In this document: positions 15,280-24,673 of the stretch, piece by piece
Position numbering within the stretch: position 1 is the first letter of the stretch
How the letters are laid out: the number at the start of each line of letters is the position of its first letter
Origin: Metabacillus arenae
Lineage (GTDB): Bacteria > Bacillota > Bacilli > Bacillales > Bacillaceae
Assembly: GCF_014773385.1 (NCBI RefSeq)
Contig: NZ_JACXAI010000043.1
Coordinates: 1 to 48,896 of the forward strand
Length of the DNA stretch: 48,896 bases
Reading direction: 5' to 3'
The notes under the pieces: generated by a model
Database searches by the model: none
Seen by the model: the letters and a program-made list of their open reading frames with translations, nothing else
Told to the model about the DNA's origin: nothing
Program-made: the position numbers and the translations under genes

Positions 15280-16959
15280 TTAAACAATAGAGCCCACTAA
15301 GTGTACTTTATGATTCTTCAAAGTGTGCATAATGTCTTTTCGTTCTCTTCCAAAATAATCGTGGAGTTCGAGATAGAGTTTATACATCTCATGATAAGTT
15401 TCCACGTTTTCTGGGATTGGTACATACGACACCTCTTTAACTCTGGACATGTGTTTAGCTGCTTCAATGAGATTGTCATAGCCACCATTCGCTTTACCTG
15501 CTGCCACTGATGCATACATGGCAGCTCCCAATGCTGTCGTTTGCTGTGAATCTGCAATTTTAATTTCCCGATTTGTTACGTCCGCATATATTTGCATCAA
15601 TAATTTATTTCGTTGGGGAAGTCCTCCAGCAGCAAATATTTCGTTTACCTCTATCCCAGCATCAGCAAAGTTTTCAATAATTTTTCTCGTGCCAAATGCA
15701 GTCGATTCTAGCAAGGCACGATATATTTCCTCTGGTTTAGTAGAAATTGTTAGCCCAATAATCATACCAGTTAAATTAGCATCTACCAAAACGGATCGAT
15801 TTCCATTCCACCAATCAAGTGCTAGAATACCTGATTCACCAGGTTTATAGATTGCTGCTTTTTTCTCTAACAGTTCATGGGTGGTGTTTCCTTTTTTCTT
15901 AGCCTCTTGAGTAATATACTCTGGAGTGGAATGTTCAACATACCAAGCAAAGGCATCTCCCACTGCTACCTGACCTGTTTCGTAGCTATAATATCCTGGA
16001 ATAATACCATCCTTAACTAAACCACAAATCCCTTCAATCACTTTTTCTTGATCCGTAGTTACCATATGACATGTGGATGTTCCTAACGCCATGACCATTT
16101 GCCCGGGATTCACAGCTCCTACTGCAGGTACACTAGCATGAGCATCAATGATCCCGACAGCTACAGCCGTACCTGGTAAAAGGCCTAGCCGCTGAGCCAT
16201 TTTATTACTAAGTTCCCCTGCTTTCTCTCCGATTGGCTGTACCCTCCCACGCATCTTAGTATCTAGGAATGCTTCTAGTCGTTGGTCTATTTTTCTTAAA
16301 AATGATGAATCCGGATATCCTGTATCATGACTCCAAAATGCTTTATACTCACAAGTATTGCTACTACGAATTAATTTATTGGTTAATTGATATGTGATCC
16401 AATCACAAGCTTCTATGAAAAGGTCTGTGGCTTCGTATATTTCTGGTGATTCTCGCATAATTTGATAAGCTTTTGGGAAGAGCCACTCAGAGGATACTTT
16501 CCCTCCATACCTTTTTATAAATCCCTCGCCACTATCGGTCGCCACCCGTGTAAAAATATCTGCCTCTTCTTGGGCTGCATGATGCTTCCATAACTTCACC
16601 CAACTATGAGGGTTCGATTTCCATTTAGGATTGAAACATAAAGGCTGCCCTTCTTGGTCTAAAGGTAGAATCGTTGATGAGGTAAAATCTATACCAATGC
16701 CAATGATATGTTCTGGTCTTATAGAGGATGATCGAAGCACTTCTGGTATAGATCTGTACAAAACCTGTAAGTAATCATTAGGATCCTGTAAAGCCCAGTC
16801 TTTTCCTAAAAGAGTTCCATCAGGTAAAGAATGATCCATCACTCCATTGTCGTAGGGAGTAACATGAGTGGCAATTTCCTGACCAGTTTTCACGTCGACA
16901 AGTAACACTCTTCCTGATTCTGTACCAAAGTCAACACCTATTACATAACTCTCAGTCAC
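15280..16959 (-). CDS. araB: Ribulokinase (FGGY family, AraB type)
   Basis: 559 residues, the length of bacterial AraB. FGGY signatures: GVDFGTESGRVLLVDV at 8-23, GIGIDFTSSTILPLD near 85, IDAHASVPAVGAVNPGQMVMALGTST in the middle, AAGGLPQRNKLLMQIYADV and TTALGAAMYASVAAG near the end. AraB enzymes phosphorylate L-ribulose and also D-ribulose. No araA is present; the partner upstream is a fucose/D-arabinose isomerase, so the likely step here is D-ribulose to D-ribulose 5-phosphate (inference). GTG start behind AAAGGAGGG. Last gene of the operon, followed by two terminators. Confidence 0.8.
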   Translation of the reverse strand: MTESYVIGVDFGTESGRVLLVDVKTGQEIATHVTPYDNGVMDHSLPDGTLLGKDWALQDPNDYLQVLYRSIPEVLRSSSIRPEHIIGIGIDFTSSTILPLDQEGQPLCFNPKWKSNPHSWVKLWKHHAAQEEADIFTRVATDSGEGFIKRYGGKVSSEWLFPKAYQIMRESPEIYEATDLFIEACDWITYQLTNKLIRSSNTCEYKAFWSHDTGYPDSSFLRKIDQRLEAFLDTKMRGRVQPIGEKAGELSNKMAQRLGLLPGTAVAVGIIDAHASVPAVGAVNPGQMVMALGTSTCHMVTTDQEKVIEGICGLVKDGIIPGYYSYETGQVAVGDAFAWYVEHSTPEYITQEAKKKGNTTHELLEKKAAIYKPGESGILALDWWNGNRSVLVDANLTGMIIGLTISTKPEEIYRALLESTAFGTRKIIENFADAGIEVNEIFAAGGLPQRNKLLMQIYADVTNREIKIADSQQTTALGAAMYASVAAGKANGGYDNLIEAAKHMSRVKEVSYVPIPENVETYHEMYKLYLELHDYFGRERKDIMHTLKNHKVHLVGSIV

Positions 16960-16989
16960 GAGTAGAGCCCTCCTTTCAACTTAGTAACC

Positions 16990-18783
16990 TTACTTGTACA
17001 GAGGACCAAATGCTTGGCATGCTCGGAAGTCTGCACTTGTTAACTCCTCCATCCCAAATGCACTCCACGCACTTGGACGGAATATACGATCCTGCTGAAC
17101 ATTATGCATAGAAACCGGTATTCTAAGCATTGATGCAATAGTTATTAGTTCGCTTCCAATATGCCCATAACTTATTGCTCCATGATTCGATCCCCAATTA
17201 TACATAACCGTATAAACATCTTTGAATGCACCATTTCCCGTTAAGTTAGGGACAAACCATGTAGTTGGCCAAGTTGAATTTGTTCTTTCATCTAATACAT
17301 CATGTATATCCTCAGGTAGTTCAACCGTGTAGCCTTCAGCTAGTTGCAATACTGGTCCGATTCCATGGACAATATTAATTCTTGCCATGGTAACAGGCAT
17401 TTCCCCGCGTGTGGTAAAATCTGTTGAAAATCCACCCCCGCGGAAGAAGTCTACCGCTTGACACCATTCAGTGGCATCTAGACAATTTCTAACTTCCTCT
17501 TCTGTTATCTCCCAAAACGGCTTCATTGCAGGTAAACCATCTATTTCTTGCTGTCCCGTTCCATCAAGAGAAGCTGGGCCAGAATTAATCAAATGAATAA
17601 CTCCATTTGACGCTCGCCCTTGCATTTCTTTTCCAGTTACACGTTTTACCGCTTCAGGACTCCAATATGTTCGAACGTCTGCAAAAATTTGGGCAGCATT
17701 CGTTACAAGATGACCCAGTATCATCGTTACTCCATTTAACGTATCGTTTTCAGTTGCAACAATATAAGGTTCTCTTATCCCATTCCAATCAAAAGATGAA
17801 GATAAAATAGCTTCCATGACGTCTCCATTCGGCATAAAATCCGTCCAAGCTCGCTGCCCTTGAAAACCTGCTGCAATCGCATTTCGGCCTAATGCTTCTT
17901 CTTTAAACCCTTTTTCCGCTAATTTAGGATTTCCAACCATTAGGTCTCTAGCGATCAGAGTCATTTTAACTACAGTTTTCCAATCTTCCTCTTGTTGTTC
18001 TATCGATCTTTGTAACTTCGGTGGGTTTACATTTTTCCCTTGACTGAAATTCTCTTTCACCCATTTTAATGCTGTATCAAACTCTGATTCATCGAATATA
18101 TTGAATTCCATTCTACGAATAAATTCACTCATATCAATATACTCGTTTCTCATTCCTAAGTAGTTTTGGAAAAAATGCTCATCCACTATACAACCTGCGA
18201 TCCCCATGGAAATAGAACCCATAGATAGATAGGATTTCCCGCGAATAATGGTTACGGCTAAAGCAGATTTGGTAAATTGCAGTAATTTTTCCTGAACGTC
18301 TAGGGGTATAGTCGTATCATTCATTTCTTGAACATCACGTCCATAAATATTGAATACCGGTAACCCCTTTTGGTTATGGGCCGATGTTGCTGCCGCTAAA
18401 TAAACGGCTCCAGGTCTTTCTGTTCCATTAAATCCCCATATCGCTTTGATCGTTTGTGGATCTTGGTCCATTGTTTCAGTTGGATAACACCAAGAAGGAG
18501 TTACTGTAATGGTAATATCTACTCCTTCTTTTCTAAATTTGGCTTCAGCATTTGCCGCTTCAGCCACTCCGCCAATGGTTGTATCTGCTATGATGCATGT
18601 TATGGGAGTCCCATCAGGATATCGAATCGTTTCTTCCAACAAAATTGAAACTGATTTTGCCATATTCATTGTGACATCTTCCAAAGACTCTCGTATTCCA
18701 CCTTGACGACCATCAATGACAGGTCTTATTCCTATCTTCGGGAAATCTCCAACCCATCTATAAGAATCATTCTTCCTATTCAT
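16990..18783 (-). CDS. fucI: L-fucose/D-arabinose isomerase
   Basis: 597 residues, matching FucI (about 590). Family features: [20 protein letters not shown] at the start, [47 protein letters not shown], and [17 protein letters not shown] near the C terminus, carrying the Glu, Asp and His that bind Mn in FucI. Converts L-fucose to L-fuculose or D-arabinose to D-ribulose. Start at ATG 18783 (GGGGGAGAGA upstream), overlapping the ribokinase stop by eight bases; an upstream in-frame extension lies inside that gene and is rejected. No fuculokinase or fuculose-phosphate aldolase is nearby, which favours D-arabinose. Confidence 0.88.
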   Translation of the reverse strand: MNRKNDSYRWVGDFPKIGIRPVIDGRQGGIRESLEDVTMNMAKSVSILLEETIRYPDGTPITCIIADTTIGGVAEAANAEAKFRKEGVDITITVTPSWCYPTETMDQDPQTIKAIWGFNGTERPGAVYLAAATSAHNQKGLPVFNIYGRDVQEMNDTTIPLDVQEKLLQFTKSALAVTIIRGKSYLSMGSISMGIAGCIVDEHFFQNYLGMRNEYIDMSEFIRRMEFNIFDESEFDTALKWVKENFSQGKNVNPPKLQRSIEQQEEDWKTVVKMTLIARDLMVGNPKLAEKGFKEEALGRNAIAAGFQGQRAWTDFMPNGDVMEAILSSSFDWNGIREPYIVATENDTLNGVTMILGHLVTNAAQIFADVRTYWSPEAVKRVTGKEMQGRASNGVIHLINSGPASLDGTGQQEIDGLPAMKPFWEITEEEVRNCLDATEWCQAVDFFRGGGFSTDFTTRGEMPVTMARINIVHGIGPVLQLAEGYTVELPEDIHDVLDERTNSTWPTTWFVPNLTGNGAFKDVYTVMYNWGSNHGAISYGHIGSELITIASMLRIPVSMHNVQQDRIFRPSAWSAFGMEELTSADFRACQAFGPLYK

Positions 18784-19690
18784 TGTTCTCTCCCCCTCTT
18801 TGAATTGCTTTCCATTCTTTGAGGAATCCATCGATGTCCTCTTTTGTCGGCATTCCTGTTTGTGCACCTGTTTGTGTAATGGAAAGGGCTGCTGCAGCAC
18901 TACCAAACACACACGCTCTGTAAAGGGAGTCCTTTTTAGCTATTGCATAAGTAAAGGCTCCGTTAAATGTATCACCAGCACCTGTAGTATCTACAGGCTT
19001 TATAGCAAAAGCGGAAACTCTTCGATCCTGTTCGTCCTCAAAAAAGGTAACACCTTCGTCACCTCTTGTTACGATTAATTTATCCTTTTTTATCTCTTTG
19101 TTATCAGCCTTTATGCTTTCCCACTCAATTTGGTTGGGCGTAATAAAAGTAACTTTATTTAACAATGATCTGGGCAGTTCTTGAGCGGGTGCAGGATTAA
19201 GGATAAAAGGTACATTGTGTTTCTGACATATGTCAGCTGCCTTCTCAACGGCTTCTAACGGTATCTCAAGTTGCGTTAGGACGATATCACTATTCGCAAT
19301 GAGGTCCTCATATTTACTTATGTAATCTGGAGTTACTGTTGCATTTGCACCTGATATCATGACGATACTGTTATCATCGTCTGCTAATGTTATTACAGCT
19401 ACACCTGTAGAAATACCAGCTATGCTCTCAACACCCTCTACATTGATATGTTCCTTTTGTAATTTACTCTTTAATTCGTTCCCGAACTCGTCCTCACCAA
19501 CCATGCCAATCATACATACTTTTGCACCAAGCCTTGCTGCTGAGACTGCCTGATTCGCCCCTTTTCCCCCTGGCATGGTTGTAAACATTTCACCTTTGAT
19601 CGTTTCACCTTTTTCAGGCCGACGATTTACAGAAACTACTAAATCCATGTTGATACTACCAATTACTGTGATAGTAGGATCTTTTATCAT
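18776..19690 (-). CDS. rbsK: Ribokinase
   Basis: 304 residues, PfkB family. GSINMDLV at 11-18, substrate-binding GGKGANQA at 41-48, NPAPAQ at 165-170, TPNQIEWE at 184-191, and the anion-hole/catalytic [12 protein letters not shown] with Asp240. This combination is the RbsK subfamily (D-ribose to ribose 5-phosphate) although related pentoses or deoxyribose are possible. Good GGAGGTG site. Stop overlaps the start of fucI, so the two are translationally coupled. No rbsD or ribose ABC genes are present, unlike a usual rbs operon. Confidence 0.88.
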   Translation of the reverse strand: MIKDPTITVIGSINMDLVVSVNRRPEKGETIKGEMFTTMPGGKGANQAVSAARLGAKVCMIGMVGEDEFGNELKSKLQKEHINVEGVESIAGISTGVAVITLADDDNSIVMISGANATVTPDYISKYEDLIANSDIVLTQLEIPLEAVEKAADICQKHNVPFILNPAPAQELPRSLLNKVTFITPNQIEWESIKADNKEIKKDKLIVTRGDEGVTFFEDEQDRRVSAFAIKPVDTTGAGDTFNGAFTYAIAKKDSLYRACVFGSAAAALSITQTGAQTGMPTKEDIDGFLKEWKAIQRGGENNE

Positions 19691-19728
19691 AGGAATTCAC
19701 CTCCGCGTGCTTTTATAACTAATTGAAT

Positions 19729-20691
19729 TTAATTAACGATATTATCAGGTTGGTTCCCGTTAAAATGATCGACAATCGCTTGAGCAGTCATTAAACCAAC
19801 AGAGTGATAAACCTCGTAGGTTTCTGCTGCCGTGTGCGGAGTAGTAATTATATTTTTCAAATGAAATAAAGGATTAGTAGGACTAACTGGTTCCTGCTCA
19901 TAAACATCAATCGCAGCAGCACGTAGTTTTCCAGAAGTTAGAGCCTCATATAGAGCATTTTCATCAACTAATCCACCTCTTGATGTATTAATAAAGTATG
20001 AGCCCTCTTTCATCATCCCAAAACGATCACGGTTCATAAAATGATGCGTCTCTTTCATATGTGGAAGAAGCATACTAACGATATCTGACGTTTCTAGTAT
20101 CTCCTCGCAGGAAGAAAATCTCACATTATACTTGTCTGCGATCTCTTGATTTGGATATTTATCATATGCGGTTACGTTTACATCAAAGCCTTGTAATTTC
20201 TTGGCAACACTTTGAGCAATATTCCCAAAACCTAATAACCCAACATTTTTCTCTTTAAGTTCGAATCCAACAAACCGTTCCCATTTTCCTTCTCTTGTTG
20301 ATACATGAAGATTGGGAGTATTTCTTAAGGAATTTAATATAAAACTAACTGTTAATTCTGCTACCGCATTTGAATTTAACCGAGGAGCATTTGTAACTGT
20401 AATTCCATATTCTCTTCCTTTTTCTAAATCTATATTATCGACTCCCACTCCAAATCTAGCGATCACCTTTAACTTGGGAGCAATTTTAAAAACGGATTCA
20501 TCCCATGTATCAACTCCAGCAACAACCGCATCAATGTCGGAAATAATTTCTTCTAACTCATTAAATGTCATTGGTCTATTATGCGGATTTTCTATCACTT
20601 CACACCCGTTTTCCTGCAATAGTTTTTTAGCTTCCGAACATAGTAGAGAATAGTTTGTAGCTGTGACTAATATTTTCTTCCCATACTCCAT
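19729..20691 (-). CDS. D-isomer 2-hydroxyacid dehydrogenase
   Basis: 320 residues. NAD-binding GLLGFGNIA at 151-159 with Asp177 after the second strand (NAD preference). Catalytic Arg238 (NTSRGG), Glu267 (DVYEQEP) and His286 (TPHTAAET) are all present, so it should be active. Similar to SerA/hydroxypyruvate reductase-type enzymes but without regulatory ACT domains, so not a canonical SerA. Within the sugar operon it probably reduces or oxidises a 2-keto or 2-hydroxy acid arising from the aldolase product. AGGAGG site 5' of ATG. Confidence 0.85.
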   Translation of the reverse strand: MEYGKKILVTATNYSLLCSEAKKLLQENGCEVIENPHNRPMTFNELEEIISDIDAVVAGVDTWDESVFKIAPKLKVIARFGVGVDNIDLEKGREYGITVTNAPRLNSNAVAELTVSFILNSLRNTPNLHVSTREGKWERFVGFELKEKNVGLLGFGNIAQSVAKKLQGFDVNVTAYDKYPNQEIADKYNVRFSSCEEILETSDIVSMLLPHMKETHHFMNRDRFGMMKEGSYFINTSRGGLVDENALYEALTSGKLRAAAIDVYEQEPVSPTNPLFHLKNIITTPHTAAETYEVYHSVGLMTAQAIVDHFNGNQPDNIVN

Positions 20692-20708
20692 TATTAGACC
20701 TCCTATAC

Positions 20709-21980
20709 TTATTTTGGTAAGAATACGTTAATTTGTGGTAAATACGTAACGATCAATAATGCTAATACCATTAAGAAGAACATTGGTACTACTGCTTTAC
20801 TTACTTCCCAAATAGATAATCTTGATATCCCTACCCCAACGAATAACGTTCCTCCAATTGGGGGTGTTATTAATGCAATAGCAAGGTTTACCACCATAAT
20901 GATTCCAAAATGGACTGGGTCTAATCCAGCTGCAATAGCAACAGGTAGTAATATCGGTGTCAGAATGATAATAGAAGCAATAACATCCATAAACGTACCA
21001 ACAAACAATAGGAACAGGTTAATAAGTAATAATAGAACAATAGGATTATCTGAAATACTAGTAATGGAAGTGGCTACAACCTCCGGTATATTTTCAATAG
21101 AGAGGATTCGTCCAAAGAATGTGGCTGTTCCTGTAATGATCAGAATAATCGCAGTAGTTAATGAGGCAGTACTGAACACACGAAACAGGTCTTTGAACTT
21201 AAGTTCCTTATAAACGAAAATCCCTACAATCAACCCATACACTGTTGCAACAACTGCTGCTTCCGTAGGTGTAAAGATTCCTCCATAAATACCACCTAGA
21301 ATAATTATCGGCATTGCCAAGGACCAAGAAGCACCAATGAATTCTTTTGCCACAAGATTAAATGTAAGCTTTTGATTGTCCTTTGGATAGTTATGAACTT
21401 TTGCATGAAAGTAACTATAAATTATCAGTAATGCACCGACTAATAAGCCTGGTATAATCCCCGCTATAAACAGGTCTCCGATGGATGCAGAAGCTGATAC
21501 ACCGTAAATTACCATTGGTATGCTCGGGGGGATAATAACGCCAATGGTTCCTGCAGCGACAATAATTGCTGTGGCAAATTTTTTATCATAGCCTTGTTTC
21601 ACCATTAATGGAATAACCATCCCACCAATGGCAGCTACTGTAGCAGGGCCAGAACCGGAAATGGCTGCAAAGAAAATACATGTAACAACGGTGGCTATTG
21701 CTAATCCACCAGTAATATTTCCTACAAAGATTTTTGCAAATCCGAATAATCTTTTCGAAATCCCTCCTTGGCCCATTACTTCACCAGCGAGAATATAAAA
21801 GGGAATAGCCATTAAAGGAAAAGAATCAGCTGATGTGACGAGTCCTTGAACTAAATATTTGGGAGAAACAGATCCACTAAAGAAAATGGTCACTAAACTA
21901 GCAAGGCCCAAAGCAAAGCCGATAGGAACCCTGATCAACATAAAGAAAATAAATGATATAAATAGAATGGATGCAATCAC
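20709..21980 (-). CDS. dctM: TRAP transporter large permease
   Basis: 423 residues, about twelve membrane helices, DctM family: IRVPIGFALGLASL, SFPLMAIPFYILAGEVM, SGSGPATVAAIGGM, GVIIPPSIPMVIYG, FTPTEAAVVATVYG, ITPPIGGTLFVG. It forms the ion-driven channel of the TRAP uptake system. GTG start; the GTGA overlaps the dctQ stop by four bases, a coupled pair. RBS GGGGGGAA. Confidence 0.93.
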   Translation of the reverse strand: MIASILFISFIFFMLIRVPIGFALGLASLVTIFFSGSVSPKYLVQGLVTSADSFPLMAIPFYILAGEVMGQGGISKRLFGFAKIFVGNITGGLAIATVVTCIFFAAISGSGPATVAAIGGMVIPLMVKQGYDKKFATAIIVAAGTIGVIIPPSIPMVIYGVSASASIGDLFIAGIIPGLLVGALLIIYSYFHAKVHNYPKDNQKLTFNLVAKEFIGASWSLAMPIIILGGIYGGIFTPTEAAVVATVYGLIVGIFVYKELKFKDLFRVFSTASLTTAIILIITGTATFFGRILSIENIPEVVATSITSISDNPIVLLLLINLFLLFVGTFMDVIASIIILTPILLPVAIAAGLDPVHFGIIMVVNLAIALITPPIGGTLFVGVGISRLSIWEVSKAVVPMFFLMVLALLIVTYLPQINVFLPK

Positions 21981-22483
21981 ATTATTCCCCCCTTATCTTC
22001 CATTAGATCTGAAATTCCATTTTTTATAATATATATCGTATTTTGAATCAGCCTTATAATCGTTAAAGCCATACCAATTGGAACAGAAAGATACACATAA
22101 ACCATATTGAGTCTCATCGCGGCACTAGTTTGACCAAAACTAGCAAGTTGATCGATTAAAAAATAGCTATTATAGATAACGATTAATGCAAATGCACCAA
22201 CTAGTAAGTTAGATAATAGTTGAAAAGCTTTTTTCAATGTGTCTGGCACTAAATCGTAAACAACATCGAGAGTGATGTGCCTTGAAAGTTTCACTCCGTA
22301 AGCGATTCCAATATATATAAGCCAAATAAAACAATATCTAGCTAGTTCTTCCGACCATGATAATGAGTTATCAAAAATAAATCTCATAAAAATTTGCAAG
22401 GTAATGGACGTTAACGATACTGCAAGTAAAAAAACTAAAATCCATTCTTCAATATGGTTATCTATTTTTCTTAGAATTCTCAT
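21977..22483 (-). CDS. dctQ: TRAP transporter small permease
   Basis: 168 residues, four predicted helices. DctQ pattern: HIEEWILVFLLAVSLTSITL, FMRFIFDNSLSWSEELARYCFIWL, GVKLSRHITLDVVYD. Partner of DctM in the membrane complex. Separated from dctP by 84 bp carrying a hairpin that may lower its expression relative to the binding protein. Confidence 0.92.
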   Translation of the reverse strand: MRILRKIDNHIEEWILVFLLAVSLTSITLQIFMRFIFDNSLSWSEELARYCFIWLIYIGIAYGVKLSRHITLDVVYDLVPDTLKKAFQLLSNLLVGAFALIVIYNSYFLIDQLASFGQTSAAMRLNMVYVYLSVPIGMALTIIRLIQNTIYIIKNGISDLMEDKGGIM

Positions 22484-22523
22484 TCTAAACCCTCCTAGAG
22501 GCTGTGCTTTCCCTTTAAATCTA

Positions 22524-22547
22524 AGAGGAAGACATCTGTCTTCCTCT
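22524..22547 (-). terminator. Intra-operon hairpin between dctP and dctQ
   Basis: AGAGGAAGACA / TGTCTTCCTCT, 11-base arms almost back to back, without a strong T-run on the minus strand. More likely an mRNA-stabilising or partial terminator hairpin than a full stop. Confidence 0.5.
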
Positions 22548-22567
22548 GTATTTTTCTGTAGCTTTTT

Positions 22568-23596
22568 TTATTTTTTTGAAGCTTCTAAAAATGTTTCTAC
22601 TACGTCAGCACCAATATCATCTTTAAACTCGTCATAAACTGGTTCGACAATTTCTTGCATCTTTTTTATATCTTCTTTAGAAAACTCATACACTTCCATT
22701 CCTTCAGCTTCTAAAGCATCTCTTGCTGTTGTTTCCTCTTCTTGTGCGAGTTGACGATTGTAATCTATAGCCTCATTTACAGCATTTACAAGCACCTCTT
22801 GTAAATCTTCTGGTAAACCTTCCATGAATGCTTTGTTTGTAATAACAATGTTTGGGGCATACACATGATTTGTAATCGTAAGATATTTTTGAACCTCATA
22901 AAACTTATTTGCAAAAATTAAACCGAAGGGATTTTCTTGACCATCAACTGTTCCTTGCTGTAAAGCGGTATATAGTTCTCCAAAAGCCATTGGTGTCGGA
23001 TTTGCGCCTAAAAGTTTCCACGCTTCAATATGTGTTTGGTTTTGCATTGTTCGAATCGAAAGTCCTTTTAAATCTTCAATAGATTCGATCGGTTTGACAT
23101 TATTCGTTACATTACGGAAGCCATTTTCAAAATATCCCAATCCCTTGAATCCAGATTCTTCTAAATTTGATAAAATCATTTTCCCTGGTTCACCATCTAA
23201 TACGTTGTATGCGGTTTCACGATCAGAAAAAAGAAATGGCATATCTAGGATAGCAACTGATTTATTAAACCCGCCTAGAGCCGCTGGCGAAGGAGAAGCT
23301 AAGTGTACTTCACCCATTTGCATAGCTTCAATAATTTCTCTATCTTCCCCTAATTCTCCAGCAACATTTAGATCCACTTTAAATCTCCCATCAGAATTCT
23401 CCTCAAGCTCTTCCTTTAGGAAATTAAACGTTTTTGTAAGTGAATGCTCAGGTCCTACTGCTCCACCAGCAATTCGAATTGTGTATTGATCCTTTTCGTT
23501 ACTTCCATCCGCTGAATTAGAAGCGCTTTCACTTCCGCAAGCTGAAATCAACAGAATCAAAGCTAAAGATAAAACTCCAATAAATACTTTTTTCAT
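22568..23596 (-). CDS. dctP: TRAP solute-binding lipoprotein
   Basis: 342 residues. Lipoprotein signal with LISAC lipobox (Cys20). DctP signatures: GPEHSLTKTFNFLKEELEEN, RIEAMQMGEV-type EIIEAMQMGEVHLASPSP, IRTMQNQTHIEAWKLLGANP, PMAFGELYTALQQGTVDGQE with the ligand-carboxylate Arg in the SIRTM segment, and EVQKYLTITNH. The conserved Arg implies an organic acid ligand such as a sugar acid, rather than a free sugar. First transport gene after the aldolase; AAAGGGGA site. Confidence 0.92.
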   Translation of the reverse strand: MKKVFIGVLSLALILLISACGSESASNSADGSNEKDQYTIRIAGGAVGPEHSLTKTFNFLKEELEENSDGRFKVDLNVAGELGEDREIIEAMQMGEVHLASPSPAALGGFNKSVAILDMPFLFSDRETAYNVLDGEPGKMILSNLEESGFKGLGYFENGFRNVTNNVKPIESIEDLKGLSIRTMQNQTHIEAWKLLGANPTPMAFGELYTALQQGTVDGQENPFGLIFANKFYEVQKYLTITNHVYAPNIVITNKAFMEGLPEDLQEVLVNAVNEAIDYNRQLAQEEETTARDALEAEGMEVYEFSKEDIKKMQEIVEPVYDEFKDDIGADVVETFLEASKK

Positions 23597-23627
23597 AAAT
23601 GAAATCCCCTTTGTTTATTAAGATTTT

Positions 23628-24533
23628 TTATCTAAGTATACTTAATTCTTGATCTATCTCTAATAAGCTGTTTCTTAAATCTTCAATTTCTTCCGAAGTT
23701 AAATCTAACTGTGGTCCTTTCATTACGCCAACATCCATTCCTCTCATCCTGAGACCCTCTTTGAAATAGGACATATTGCTTCCATTTTTAAGTGCATGAC
23801 AATACTTTGTTGCTAATTTTTGTAGTTTTCTAGCCTTTTCAATATTCCTTTCTTGATAAGCATCATAAAGTGCCACAAAAGGTTCAGGGTATACTCCTGA
23901 AATACCAGAAACAGTTCCTGTACATCCTAGTGCTAGAGCTGGCAAGAACAAGTGATCTGGTCCAAATACCACGTCAAAGTCGCCATCATTTACATCTAAG
24001 TATTTGCTCATCAAGGTGAAATCCGGAAAGCTGTATTTTATTCCAACAACATTTTTACATGCTTTTGCAATGTTATTAGCAACTTCTACAGATAACTGGT
24101 TTCCTGTACATTGAGGTATGCTATAGAGGTAGATTGGGAAATTATCTGGTAGATTGCTAGCAATCTGTATATAGAAACTTTCCATCTCCCGCTCGTTTAC
24201 TCCAAAATAGATAGGAGTAACTACTCCAATTCCGTCAGCACCAATTTGATGAGCATGGCTTGCTAACTCCATTACATTATTTACATTTACATCACCAACA
24301 TGTATGTAAACAGTAACTCTTCCTTTAGCTGTTTTAACAACTGTTTCCGCAATTGCTTTGCGCTCTGGAACCGACAATTTTAACATTTCTCCAGTAGTAC
24401 CTAGTGGAAATAAGCAATGCACACCTTTTGAAATAAGAAACTCTGTTAATTCGGCAACCTTTTGAAGATTTACACTGCTATCCTCATCAAATGGTGTAAC
24501 CATTGCTGTTGTAACTCCGTATAATTTTTTCAT
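23628..24533 (-). CDS. DapA/NAL-family aldolase
   Basis: 301 residues, (beta/alpha)8 class I aldolase. GTTGE at 45-49, Schiff-base Lys166 (VVGIKYSFPD), catalytic Tyr137 (IYLYSIPQCTG). The Arg of the RTG motif that binds the aspartate-semialdehyde/dicarboxylate in true dihydrodipicolinate synthase is replaced by Cys142, so this is not the lysine-pathway DapA. Such operon-linked members cleave or dehydrate 2-keto-3-deoxy sugar acids. First structural gene of the operon, behind a LacI-type operator; AGGAG site. Confidence 0.85.
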   Translation of the reverse strand: MKKLYGVTTAMVTPFDEDSSVNLQKVAELTEFLISKGVHCLFPLGTTGEMLKLSVPERKAIAETVVKTAKGRVTVYIHVGDVNVNNVMELASHAHQIGADGIGVVTPIYFGVNEREMESFYIQIASNLPDNFPIYLYSIPQCTGNQLSVEVANNIAKACKNVVGIKYSFPDFTLMSKYLDVNDGDFDVVFGPDHLFLPALALGCTGTVSGISGVYPEPFVALYDAYQERNIEKARKLQKLATKYCHALKNGSNMSYFKEGLRMRGMDVGVMKGPQLDLTSEEIEDLRNSLLEIDQELSILR

Positions 24534-24626
24534 ATTACTCTCCTTAACTATTTTTTTATTTTCTTTGTTACTATTTTTTACTTCCCCTCACCCCCTTAAA
24601 GATCATAAATTTGAGTTTTATATTTT

Positions 24627-24644
24627 TGCTATGACGTTTTAGCA
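24627..24644. promoter_or_regulatory. LacI-type operator before structural genes
   Basis: TGCTATGACGTTTTAGCA, an 18-bp palindrome with two central mismatches around ACGT, between the lacI terminator and the aldolase gene. Shares the CGTTTTAG half with the lacI promoter site at 25696. Confidence 0.65.
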
Positions 24645-24673
24645 CTTTAAAAAATTAGCCAGTTTTTCTGGCT
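24645..24673 (-). terminator. Terminator of lacI
   Basis: AGCCAG / CTGGCT stem (24657-24662, 24668-24673) overlapping the lacI stop; on the minus strand followed by AATTTTTT. This separates lacI from the structural operon. Confidence 0.6.

Noticed and set aside
16990-18912. Longer start for fucI at 18912
   Set aside because: The additional 43 residues lie inside rbsK in another frame, and the ATG at 18783 has a good ribosome site.
23094-23489. 131-residue plus-strand frame inside dctP
   Set aside because: Shadow of a strongly supported gene with no domain pattern.
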